Shown here in pieces: positions 34,518 to 42,426 of a DNA stretch of 64,000 nt. Each line of letters starts with the position of its first letter. Position 1 is the stretch's first letter. The DNA is taken from NCBI RefSeq assembly GCF_025457605.1, contig NZ_JAMZFY010000001.1, positions 992,001 through 1,056,000 on the forward strand. Direction: 5' to 3'. Made by a program: the position numbers and the translations under genes. This DNA comes from Haloarcula laminariae. Lineage in GTDB: Archaea; Halobacteriota; Halobacteria; Halobacteriales; Haloarculaceae. Under the pieces are notes generated by a model. The model saw only the letters and a list, made by a program, of their open reading frames with translations, did no database searches and was not told the DNA's origin.

Positions 34518-35681
34518 ATGAGCGGCACGACAGAAACAGCGGGGCCGGTCACCGCTGACCCGGCCCCCGACCGACACGTCGCCTTCTTCACGCCCGCGCC
34601 GGATTTCGGGGGCGCACAGCGGGTGACGGTCAACATCGCCAACAGCCTCGCGTCCCGCGGCCACGACGTCGACCTCGTCGCGGGCGACCTGGAGGGCGAG
34701 TTCGTCTCGCTCATCGGCGACGCGGTCGACACCGTCGAGCTGCGCGTCCCCGAGGTGCCGGCCGCGGGTATCCTCGCCGCGGTCCCGCGGCTGGTGTCGT
34801 ACCTCGACGAGTGCCGGCCCGACGTACTGTTTGCCAGTCGGACCCACACCAACCTCGCAGCCGTCGCCGCGGGTCGGCTGACCGACGCGGACGTCCACGT
34901 GGCGGTCACGGAACACAGCCCCTTCACCCACCTACCCACGCGGAAAGACCGGCTCACGGCGGCGATTGCGGCCCGCGTCTACCCGTACGCCGACGACGTC
35001 ATCGGCGTCTCCGAGGGCGTCGCCGGGACGGTGGTCGAACACACCGGCCTGGACCCGGCGGGGACGACGGTGCTCAACAACCCCGTCGACATCGAGGCCA
35101 TCCGGTCGGGAGCCGAGGAACCGGCCGACCACGAGTGGTTGCACGACCCGGAGTTAGAGCCCATCGTCGCCGTCGGCCGGCTGAAGGAATCGAAGGACTT
35201 CGGGACGCTGCTGCGGGCGTTCGCGACGGTCCACGAGCGCCGCCCTGCCACGCGGCTCGTCATCGTCGGCAAGGGGACCGCACGCGACCGCCTGGAGGGC
35301 CTGGCCGAGGAACTCGGCGTCGCTGACTCGGTGGCGTTCACCGGCTACACCGACAACCCCTACGCGTACATGGCGCGGTCTGCCGTGTTCGCCATGCCAT
35401 CGAAAGTCGAAGGGCTCCCGACGGTGCTCATCGAGGCTCTCGTGTGTGGCTGCTCCATCGTCTCGACGGACTGCCAGTACGGGCCGCGGGAGATTCTCGA
35501 AGACGGCCGGTACGGGCGGCTCACGCCGGTCGGCGACGCCGAGCGGATGGCCGATTCGATTTGCGACGCGCTCGCGGACCCGACGCCGCCCGAGCGGTGC
35601 CGCGAGCGCGCCCGTCACTTCTCGATGACCGCCGGCGCCGACAGATACGAGTCGTACATCCACGCCGCCGCCGGCGACTGA
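34518..35681 (+). CDS. family 4 glycosyltransferase
   Basis: A 387-residue GT-B enzyme with VAFFTPAPDFGGAQRVTVNI near the start, IVAVGRLKESKDFGTLL in the donor domain, and EGLPTVLIEALVCGCSIV with the E-x7-E pair. It resembles WaaG/PimB-type transferases. The first 20 residues before the fold are Thr/Pro-rich. It is divergent from the preceding GT4 gene with a 298-nt gap in which nothing else is seen. Confidence 0.9.
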   Translation: MSGTTETAGPVTADPAPDRHVAFFTPAPDFGGAQRVTVNIANSLASRGHDVDLVAGDLEGEFVSLIGDAVDTVELRVPEVPAAGILAAVPRLVSYLDECRPDVLFASRTHTNLAAVAAGRLTDADVHVAVTEHSPFTHLPTRKDRLTAAIAARVYPYADDVIGVSEGVAGTVVEHTGLDPAGTTVLNNPVDIEAIRSGAEEPADHEWLHDPELEPIVAVGRLKESKDFGTLLRAFATVHERRPATRLVIVGKGTARDRLEGLAEELGVADSVAFTGYTDNPYAYMARSAVFAMPSKVEGLPTVLIEALVCGCSIVSTDCQYGPREILEDGRYGRLTPVGDAERMADSICDALADPTPPERCRERARHFSMTAGADRYESYIHAAAGD

Positions 35682-35838
35682 GTCGCGCTCGAACGCAGCT
35701 GAACGGGGCGCTTCACCGACGGACATCGCGGCGTCGGAGTGATACCCAACCGGTGACCGGATTAGAGCGCCCGAAGACGACGTGTTACCGTCCCTAGAAG
35801 AACGCTAACAAAGCGGATTCAATCAACAGTCACAGCCG

Positions 35839-36471
35839 ATGAAAGTAGCTGCTATCGGGGCACATCCCGATGACATCGAGATCGGGGCCGGCGCCTCGAT
35901 CGCCGTGCATCGGAACCGCGGCGACGCCGTCCGGTTCATCATCCTGACGAAAGGCGGGAAGGTCGCCGAGCGCGACCAGCGCCGCGCCGAGGCCGAACGA
36001 GCGGCGGAGATACTGAACGTCGACGACGTCCACTTTCTGGACTACGAGGACACGAAGGTCCCGTACAACCAGTCGACGGTCGACGAACTGGAGGCCAAGC
36101 TCGCGGACATCGACCCGGACCGGGTGTACATTCACGCCGAGGAGGACACCCACCAGGACCACCGGCGGGCGGCGAAGGCCTCCATCACGGCGTCCAGAGA
36201 CGTCAATCAGGTCCTCGCCTTCGAGGCGCCCTCGACGCGGTCCTCCTTCGCGCCCCAGTACTACAACTCGGTCCCGGAGGCAGTCATCGAGGGGAAGATA
36301 GAGGCCATCCGCTCACACAAGTCCCAGCAGGAGAAGAAGTACCTCGAAGCGGAGGCGATGAAGGGGCTGGCGCGGTTCCGGGGGCGCCAGGCGAACTCGA
36401 CGTACGCCGAGGCGTTCCAGGTCATCCGCATCAACAACATGTACAAGTCAAACTTCAAGGACATGCCCTGA
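35839..36471 (+). CDS. PIG-L family deacetylase
   Basis: A 210-residue zinc-dependent deacetylase of the LmbE/PIG-L fold. The zinc motif AIGAHPDDIEIG lies at residues 5-16 and the second histidine pair in EEDTHQDHRRA near residue 110. Such enzymes remove acetyl groups from N-acetylsugars or sugar conjugates. In this island it may deacetylate a sugar of the repeat unit. A gctaacaaag box lies about 30 nt upstream. Confidence 0.9.
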   Translation: MKVAAIGAHPDDIEIGAGASIAVHRNRGDAVRFIILTKGGKVAERDQRRAEAERAAEILNVDDVHFLDYEDTKVPYNQSTVDELEAKLADIDPDRVYIHAEEDTHQDHRRAAKASITASRDVNQVLAFEAPSTRSSFAPQYYNSVPEAVIEGKIEAIRSHKSQQEKKYLEAEAMKGLARFRGRQANSTYAEAFQVIRINNMYKSNFKDMP

Positions 36472-36485
36472 CAGCGGCCACAGCC

Positions 36486-37157
36486 TCACTGGCCGTCGAA
36501 CCGAGCGAGCACCTCGGGGACCGCATCCAGCGATTCGACGGCGGCGTCGGGCGTGGCCCCATTCCGTGCGACGGCGTCCGCGTACCGGCCGCGCATGACC
36601 CGGACTGTCGGCATCCCCAGCCGGTTCGGCTGGGGGAAATCGAGCCCCGGTCGGTCGCCGACGACCGCCATCGACCGCTCGGGAACGCCCAGGCGCTCGG
36701 CCATCTCGACGAACGGTTCCGGCGCCCGCTTCGAGTCAGCGCGCTCAGCAGTGACGATGACCTCCTCGACGGGGCCGTCCAGACCCAGTCGAGAGAGCTT
36801 CTCGCGACCGTTCGTGCCGCCGGTGATGACGCCGAGACGGTAGTCGTCTGCCAGCGTTTCGAGCGTCCCTGCGGCGTCCCGATACGGGACGAGCGGCGCG
36901 TCGTTGTCGTGGTAGGCACTGACGAGCGCGGGGACGTGGTCGTCGGCGAGTCCGGCGGCCGAGAGCACGACGTCGAACGTCGCCTCGCGGTGGCCGTCCC
37001 TGAAGTACGCCGAGAGCAGCTCCTCGGTGAGGGCGACGCCGGTGCGGCGTCGTAGCTCCCCGCCGGCGTTTATCAGGCCCGCTCTGGCGTACTGGCGGTC
37101 GTCGAACAGCGTGCCGTCGAGGTCGAACGCGACGGCGCGGACCGTACTGCCACCCAT
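36486..37157 (-). CDS. HAD-family hydrolase
   Basis: A 223-residue phosphatase-like protein. The nucleophile motif AFDLDGTLFDD, the second motif VITGGTNG, a lysine in the region ADSKRAPEPF, and the last motif VVGDRPGLDF are all present. It would remove phosphate from a sugar or nucleotide intermediate. The minus-strand box ttacttttca lies about 25-33 nt before the ATG 37157. It is divergent from the ATP-grasp gene, 114 nt apart. Confidence 0.87.
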   Translation of the reverse strand: MGGSTVRAVAFDLDGTLFDDRQYARAGLINAGGELRRRTGVALTEELLSAYFRDGHREATFDVVLSAAGLADDHVPALVSAYHDNDAPLVPYRDAAGTLETLADDYRLGVITGGTNGREKLSRLGLDGPVEEVIVTAERADSKRAPEPFVEMAERLGVPERSMAVVGDRPGLDFPQPNRLGMPTVRVMRGRYADAVARNGATPDAAVESLDAVPEVLARFDGQ

Positions 37158-37271
37158 GCGGTGACGAACGCGAACGCGACTGAAAAGTAAGCGCCTACTA
37201 GCCGCTCGCGCGTCCGGCCGAGCGGTCGAAGTGGATGCATAGCTAAGCGACCGCCTGCCGGACGAGCGACT

Positions 37272-38246
37272 ATGGCGACGGTTCTCGTCACCGGTGTCGG
37301 CGGCGCGAGTGGTATCGGCGCTGTCCGGGCGCTCCGCGAGACCACGGCACACGATATCGTCGGGGTAGATATGGACGCCGACGCGGCGGGCCTGTATCTC
37401 GCTGACGCCGGGCGAGCGATACCGCCCGCTGACGCCGACGACTGGGGCCCCGCGCTCCGGGCTGTCGTCGACGACTACGGCGTCGACGTCGTCGTCCCGA
37501 CCGTCGACGAGGAGCTGCCCGAACTCGACGCGCTCCCCGACGACGTGCCCGCGGTCGCGCCGCGACCGGGCGTTATCGAGACCGCGCTCGACAAGTACGC
37601 GACCTACCGGGCGCTCGACGCCGCCGGCCACGACCTGCCCCGGACCTGGCTCGCCAGCGAGGCGGCCGCGGTCCCCGAGGACGCCTATCCGCTCATCCGC
37701 AAGCCCCGGCGGGGGCGCGGGAGCCGCGGTATCGAGCAGGTCGGGACGCCCGCCGACCTGGAGCGGTCGCTACGCGAGACCGAACGGCCGGCAGGTCAGG
37801 TGTTGCTCCAGGAGTTCGTCGAGGGGACGGAGTTCACCACCAGCGTCGTCTCGACGGCCGACGACCGGCTGCTGAGCGTCGTCCCGAAGGAGGCAATCGA
37901 GAAGCGGGGGTCGACGGTGAAAGGCGTCACCCGGGACCAGGCGGCCGTCCGCGAGGCCTGCCGCGACATCGCCGCGACGCTCTCGCCGTCCGGGCCGATG
38001 AACGTCCAGCAGATAGTCGCCGACGACGGGACGCCCTACACCATCGAGATAAACCCCCGCTTCTCCTCGACGGCGTGTCTCACGGTCGAGGCGGGGGTCA
38101 ACGAGCTCGACCTCCTGATTCGTGACGCGCTCGGCGAGCCGGTCGCCGCTCCCGACGGGTACGACGCGGGGGTGTACTTCCTGCGCTACGACACCCACGT
38201 CTTCGTCGAGGGCGACCAGTACCGCTCGCACGCCGGGGAGTCCTGA
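37272..38246 (+). CDS. ATP-grasp ligase-like protein
   Basis: A 324-residue protein. A Rossmann-like N-terminal domain opens VLVTGVGGASGIGAVRALRE; the ATP-grasp part has YPLIRKPRRGRGSRG, LLQEFVEGTEFTTSVV, and the metal site YTIEINPRFSSTACL. It is similar to carbamoyl-phosphate-synthase-like proteins found in polysaccharide loci that couple an acid to an amine using ATP. The substrate is unknown. Box agctaagc lies about 25-31 nt upstream. Confidence 0.87.
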   Translation: MATVLVTGVGGASGIGAVRALRETTAHDIVGVDMDADAAGLYLADAGRAIPPADADDWGPALRAVVDDYGVDVVVPTVDEELPELDALPDDVPAVAPRPGVIETALDKYATYRALDAAGHDLPRTWLASEAAAVPEDAYPLIRKPRRGRGSRGIEQVGTPADLERSLRETERPAGQVLLQEFVEGTEFTTSVVSTADDRLLSVVPKEAIEKRGSTVKGVTRDQAAVREACRDIAATLSPSGPMNVQQIVADDGTPYTIEINPRFSSTACLTVEAGVNELDLLIRDALGEPVAAPDGYDAGVYFLRYDTHVFVEGDQYRSHAGES

Positions 38247-38427
38247 CGGCCCCGCGCCCCGCCGAACTCGGGCCGTAGGAGCCCGCCGCGACACGACTTT
38301 TCACCGTCTGTCCCTGTGCAGCCACGCTCTTGGATTTACTGGACGGTACTTTCTGTCTTACGGAGAGATACATAGAATATTTAGACCATACTATTCGGGG
38401 CTCTCACAGTCACGGCTACATACGAGT

Positions 38428-39216
38428 ATGTCTCTCACGGAAAAGCCGCGGCAGGGACTTCGGTTGGCCAGGCACGCTACCAGCACCGCGTTCCGTCATC
38501 TGCAGTACGTGACGGCGTACGGACGGCTGGCGCCGGGGCCCTACGATGTCATCCACGTCGACCCGGCGGCCGTCGAACACTGCGTGCTCCCGTCGCTGCG
38601 GGCCCAGCTCGACCTCTCGACGTACGGCTCACACGTCGTCGGGGGCGAGTGGGACCGGCGTGAGCTGTACGACGATATCTGGTACACCCGCGAGTTCGCG
38701 GAGCCGGTCCGGGGTCGGTTCGAGGACCACGCGCTCTATCGCGCCATGGCGGCTCACTTCCGCGAAGGCGTCCCCTGGGCGGAGACTGACTGGTACCAGT
38801 GGGTTCGGGACAACCCGGGCGTCGTCGGACAGTACCCCGACGAGGAGCGGATGCGGGAACGGCTGGCGGCGGTCGACAGACTGTACGAACACATCGAGGA
38901 GAAGGGGTACCGAACCCAGCGTGAACTCCGGGACTGTGCGGGCGACGTCCCGCTGTACAGCCGGCCGCTGCCGGTCCCGGAACACTACGAGGTCGACGTC
39001 ACCATCGGCCGCGAGGGGGAGCTCCTGTTCAACTTCAACGGCCGGCACCGGCTGGCTATCGCGAAGCTCCTGTCCCTCGATTCGATTCCCGTCCGCGTGT
39101 TCGCCCGCCACGAGCGGTGGCAAGAGAAGCGACGGCGGGCCCGCCGTCGGACGGGCGGAGTCGATATCGGCGACCACCCGGACGCCCCGGGCCAGCGGTC
39201 GCCGACGGTCACTTGA
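38428..39216 (+). CDS. uncharacterised protein with a ParB-like C-terminal motif
   Basis: A 262-residue soluble protein with no signal or membrane segment. Around residues 190-235 it has LLFNFNGRHRLAIAKLLSL followed by IPVRVFARHERW, resembling the NGxHRLaAa...vPV core of ParB/sulfiredoxin-like folds. The N-terminal half (YDVIHVDPAAVEH, then YDDIWYT) is unfamiliar. Its 3' end overlaps the convergent flippase gene by 8 nt. An AT-rich gaatatttagacc lies about 50 nt upstream. Confidence 0.6.
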   Translation: MSLTEKPRQGLRLARHATSTAFRHLQYVTAYGRLAPGPYDVIHVDPAAVEHCVLPSLRAQLDLSTYGSHVVGGEWDRRELYDDIWYTREFAEPVRGRFEDHALYRAMAAHFREGVPWAETDWYQWVRDNPGVVGQYPDEERMRERLAAVDRLYEHIEEKGYRTQRELRDCAGDVPLYSRPLPVPEHYEVDVTIGREGELLFNFNGRHRLAIAKLLSLDSIPVRVFARHERWQEKRRRARRRTGGVDIGDHPDAPGQRSPTVT

Positions 39217-40708
39217 TGCCCTGTATCACCATCCCGAAAATCCGGCCGATACCCCACTCGAACTGCTGTTCGAACAGCATCGACACGGCGGCGTAGACGA
39301 GCACGCCGGCCGGAACGAGGACGGCGAGTTCGACCATCGGCGACCACTCCGTCACCGACCGGACGTACCGGAGACTCCCGAACATCGTGGCGGCGGCGAC
39401 CAGCGGGTAGACGAACTCGCGGTATATCTCCATCGAGGTCGTCTCCAGCATCTTCGCCGTGACGTGGACGTCGAGGGGGACCATCGGGACCAGGTAGACG
39501 CCGGTGACCACCAGCGCGACGCCTTCGATGCCCCACAGCGACGCCGCGGGCCAGATAGCGAGCGCGAGAGTGGCGATACGGACCAGCCCGAGTTTGACCT
39601 GGAGGTCCGGGCGGCCCTGGGACTTCCACAGCTCGCCGAAGTTGCGCGTGACGGCGTGGAACAGGCCATAGAAGGCCAGTATCTGCATCGCGGTCACCAT
39701 CGGGAGCCACTGCTCGCCCAGGACGACGGGGACGAAACTCGGCGCGACCAGCGCGATGCCGAAAGCCATCGGGAACGCGAAGAACGCGGTCAGCCGTGTC
39801 GTCTGTAGCACCGCCTGTCTGACCTCGCCGAGGTCCCGCTGTATCGCCGAGTACGCCGGGAACGTCACCTGCGAGAGCACGCCCGAGAGCTGCGTCGCGG
39901 GCATGTCCGCCATCCGGTAGGCGTACTGGTAGAAACCGAGCGCCGTCGCCGAGAGGAACCAGCCGACGAAGGCGTCGTCCCCCTCGCTGGCGATAAAGCC
40001 CAGGATCGAGCCGCCGGTCATCCACTTTCCGAACTGGATGAGCTCCTTGGCCGCCCCGAGTTTGGGGAACGGGCGCGGTCGGAAGTCGTCGAGGAGATAC
40101 GAGACGGTCGTCCTGGCCGCCGGCTTCGCCAGCGACGCGAACACCAGCGCCCACACCGTCGGCGAGTACAGCGCGTAGCCGATGCCGACGACGAGCTGGG
40201 CGAGCCCGCCGCTTGCCTTGTACAGGAAGCTCTTGTGGAAGGCGAGGTCCTTCTCGAAGTAGACCACGGCGGGGTTGCGGAGCCCGTGAACCAGCGGGAC
40301 GAGCCCGAGCGTGCGGATGAGCGGCGCCGCGCTCGGCTCGCCGAACTGCGTCGCGGCGAACGGCGCCGCCGTAAAGAGGATGCCGAACAGCAACAGCCCC
40401 CGGCCGACTTCCAGACACCAGGTGGTGTTGAGGTAGCTGTCGACGTTCGAATCCTCCTTCTGGATGAGCGCCGCGTCGAGGCCGAAGCGGGTGAACTTCC
40501 GCGTCCCCGAGAGCATCAGCAGGCTGATGCCCATCAGTCCGAACTGGGCCGGCGACAGCAGCCGGGCGAGGACGACGAGCATTATCATCTGGGACGAGCG
40601 CATCGCGACCTTCGTGATGCCGACCCACACGCCGCTCTTGACCGCTCGCTGCAGCACTGACCCGGACGGTACGATCCACTTGAGCAGTCGGTCGAGTCGG
40701 CCGCTCAT
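39209..40708 (-). CDS. polysaccharide flippase (Wzx/MATE-like)
   Basis: A 499-residue protein with about fourteen hydrophobic helices. The opening GVWVGITKVAMRSSQMIML and LLSPAQFGLMGISLL are typical of polysaccharide transporters of the Wzx/PST group. It would turn lipid-linked repeat units to the outer face of the membrane. Start 40708 places the first helix near residue 27; in-frame sequence further upstream looks unrelated. Convergent with the ParB-like gene. Confidence 0.88.
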   Translation of the reverse strand: MSGRLDRLLKWIVPSGSVLQRAVKSGVWVGITKVAMRSSQMIMLVVLARLLSPAQFGLMGISLLMLSGTRKFTRFGLDAALIQKEDSNVDSYLNTTWCLEVGRGLLLFGILFTAAPFAATQFGEPSAAPLIRTLGLVPLVHGLRNPAVVYFEKDLAFHKSFLYKASGGLAQLVVGIGYALYSPTVWALVFASLAKPAARTTVSYLLDDFRPRPFPKLGAAKELIQFGKWMTGGSILGFIASEGDDAFVGWFLSATALGFYQYAYRMADMPATQLSGVLSQVTFPAYSAIQRDLGEVRQAVLQTTRLTAFFAFPMAFGIALVAPSFVPVVLGEQWLPMVTAMQILAFYGLFHAVTRNFGELWKSQGRPDLQVKLGLVRIATLALAIWPAASLWGIEGVALVVTGVYLVPMVPLDVHVTAKMLETTSMEIYREFVYPLVAAATMFGSLRYVRSVTEWSPMVELAVLVPAGVLVYAAVSMLFEQQFEWGIGRIFGMVIQGIK

Positions 40709-40966
40709 CCGGCGACCACCCGTATCCGACGCCCCCCTGCAGTTGCGTGTTCCATCGGTTATCCGATGCGGAACCCGTCCCCTTGTTATGCAGTTTCTAC
40801 ACGTCACCGGGTCCGAGCCGCGCGATTCGCGCGCTTCCGGGCGAACCGGCGGGTGACGGCGTCACGCGGAACAGGACCGGATACGTCCGGCGGCTATCGG
40901 TGCGGTCGTAGGCGTGCTCCGGGAAAAATTAACCCCGTCGAGCGGTTGGGTCGGCCGTAGCCGGAG

Positions 40967-40979
40967 CATAATTATACGC
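40967..40979 (+). promoter_or_regulatory. TATA-like box before the Tat beta-helix gene
   Basis: The stretch cataattatacgc lies 23-35 nt before ATG 41002 and supports this start rather than the GTG at 40981. Confidence 0.5.
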
Positions 40980-41001
40980 TGTGCCGTGGCGGACACAGGT
41001 A

Positions 41002-42420
41002 ATGGTCACACGACGGCAACTCATCGCTGCGGCCACAGGGGTTGGGTCCGTCGGGCTGCTGGGGTATCTTCTCTCCCGCGACGACGGGGCGACCGACACA
41101 CCGACGCCCGACGAGCGCCGCCGGCCCGCCACGCCGACACAGACCGAGACGGCCACAGAGGAGGGCGAGGCGTTCGTCGACCGTGCGGACGTCGTCGACG
41201 TCCGCGAGTTCGGGGCCGTCGGCGACGGCGAGACGGACGATTCGGGCGCCATCACCGAGGCCATCCGCGCCGCGGAGTCGGGCCAGACCGTCTTCCTGCC
41301 GGCGACGGACGACTCGTATCTCCTCTCGTTCGACGGGACCGGCGGGGAGGCGGCGATACACCTCGGGCGGGAGAGCGACCTCAGCGGGATTACCGTCCTC
41401 GGGGAGCGGGCCGAGGCCGGGGCACAGACGCTCCAGGTCGAACCGGGGTCCTACGACGCCGACACGTCGAACTGGGCGCTGAAACTGGAGGCCACGCGGG
41501 TCGTCCGGGGGCTCCGGTTTCGCAACCTCACCATCGACGGGGCGCGGCCGCCGGGCGACGGCGCCGCCTCCCTCGACGGCGAGGAGTCGCTCACCGGCGT
41601 GCTCCTGCGGCGCGGCGACGCCGGCGGGGGCCACGACATCGCCTTCGAGAACTGCCTCGTCCGGAACTGTTCGGCCTCGGCGCTGCGGTTCGAGGAGAGC
41701 GGGGTCACCTGTCGCAACGTAACGGCCCGTCGGGCCGGCCGCCACGGGTTCAACCCCGTCGCCGGCGACACCGCGGTCGACCCGGGCTTCGTCGGCGAGT
41801 CCATCCGCTCGGTCCACAACGACGGGACCGGCATCGACCACCGCCGCGGGACAGCCCGCCTGGAGAACGTCTACACCGAGAACAACCGCTCGGGGAACAA
41901 GTGGAAACACCACGTCAGGCGCCTCGAAGTCCGCAACCACCACTCGGTCGGGGACCGCAACCGCGGGTGGCGCTCGAACCACACGGGCACCGACGACGTC
42001 CCCGACACCCAGCATATCGTCCTGCGGAACGTCCTCGTCGAGCAGCCCAAGATAAGCGGTATCCGCGTCTCCGGGGACAACACGGAGATCGCCTGTGACT
42101 TCGAGAACATCGAGGTCAGGCAGACGGAGGTGCAAGACTCCCGCGCCGGCATCGTGTTCTCCCGCGCGGCCCACACCGGCACGGAGACCAGGGGGCGCAT
42201 CGTCGTCGTCGGGACCGATAACGGTGGCGGGGTCTACGTCGGCAGCGACGCCGTGATGAACGTCGGCACGTTCGACCACTTCCGCAACGAGGAGGGGCCG
42301 TTCATCGCCGAGTCGGGCGAGCTCAACTTCGACAAGATAGAGAACGTCGACCCCGGTCGCAACATCTTCGGGACGCCCGGGGCGGCGTCGGTCGGCGCGT
42401 TCACCGGACCGCTCAACTGA
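41002..42420 (+). CDS. Tat-exported right-handed beta-helix protein (pectate-lyase-3 like)
   Basis: A 472-residue surface protein. The N-terminus MVTRRQLIAAATGVGSVG is a twin-arginine signal, followed by a Thr/Pro linker (TPTPDERRRPATPTQTET). From residue 66 the parallel beta-helix begins with the family motif VREFGAVGDGETDDS. It has NDGTGID and NNRSGNKWKH motifs also present in the neighbour at 42427. It may bind or cut the island's polysaccharide. It ends in GAFTGPLN, 6 nt from the convergent neighbour. Confidence 0.85.
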   Translation: MVTRRQLIAAATGVGSVGLLGYLLSRDDGATDTPTPDERRRPATPTQTETATEEGEAFVDRADVVDVREFGAVGDGETDDSGAITEAIRAAESGQTVFLPATDDSYLLSFDGTGGEAAIHLGRESDLSGITVLGERAEAGAQTLQVEPGSYDADTSNWALKLEATRVVRGLRFRNLTIDGARPPGDGAASLDGEESLTGVLLRRGDAGGGHDIAFENCLVRNCSASALRFEESGVTCRNVTARRAGRHGFNPVAGDTAVDPGFVGESIRSVHNDGTGIDHRRGTARLENVYTENNRSGNKWKHHVRRLEVRNHHSVGDRNRGWRSNHTGTDDVPDTQHIVLRNVLVEQPKISGIRVSGDNTEIACDFENIEVRQTEVQDSRAGIVFSRAAHTGTETRGRIVVVGTDNGGGVYVGSDAVMNVGTFDHFRNEEGPFIAESGELNFDKIENVDPGRNIFGTPGAASVGAFTGPLN

Positions 42421-42426
42421 TTCTGA

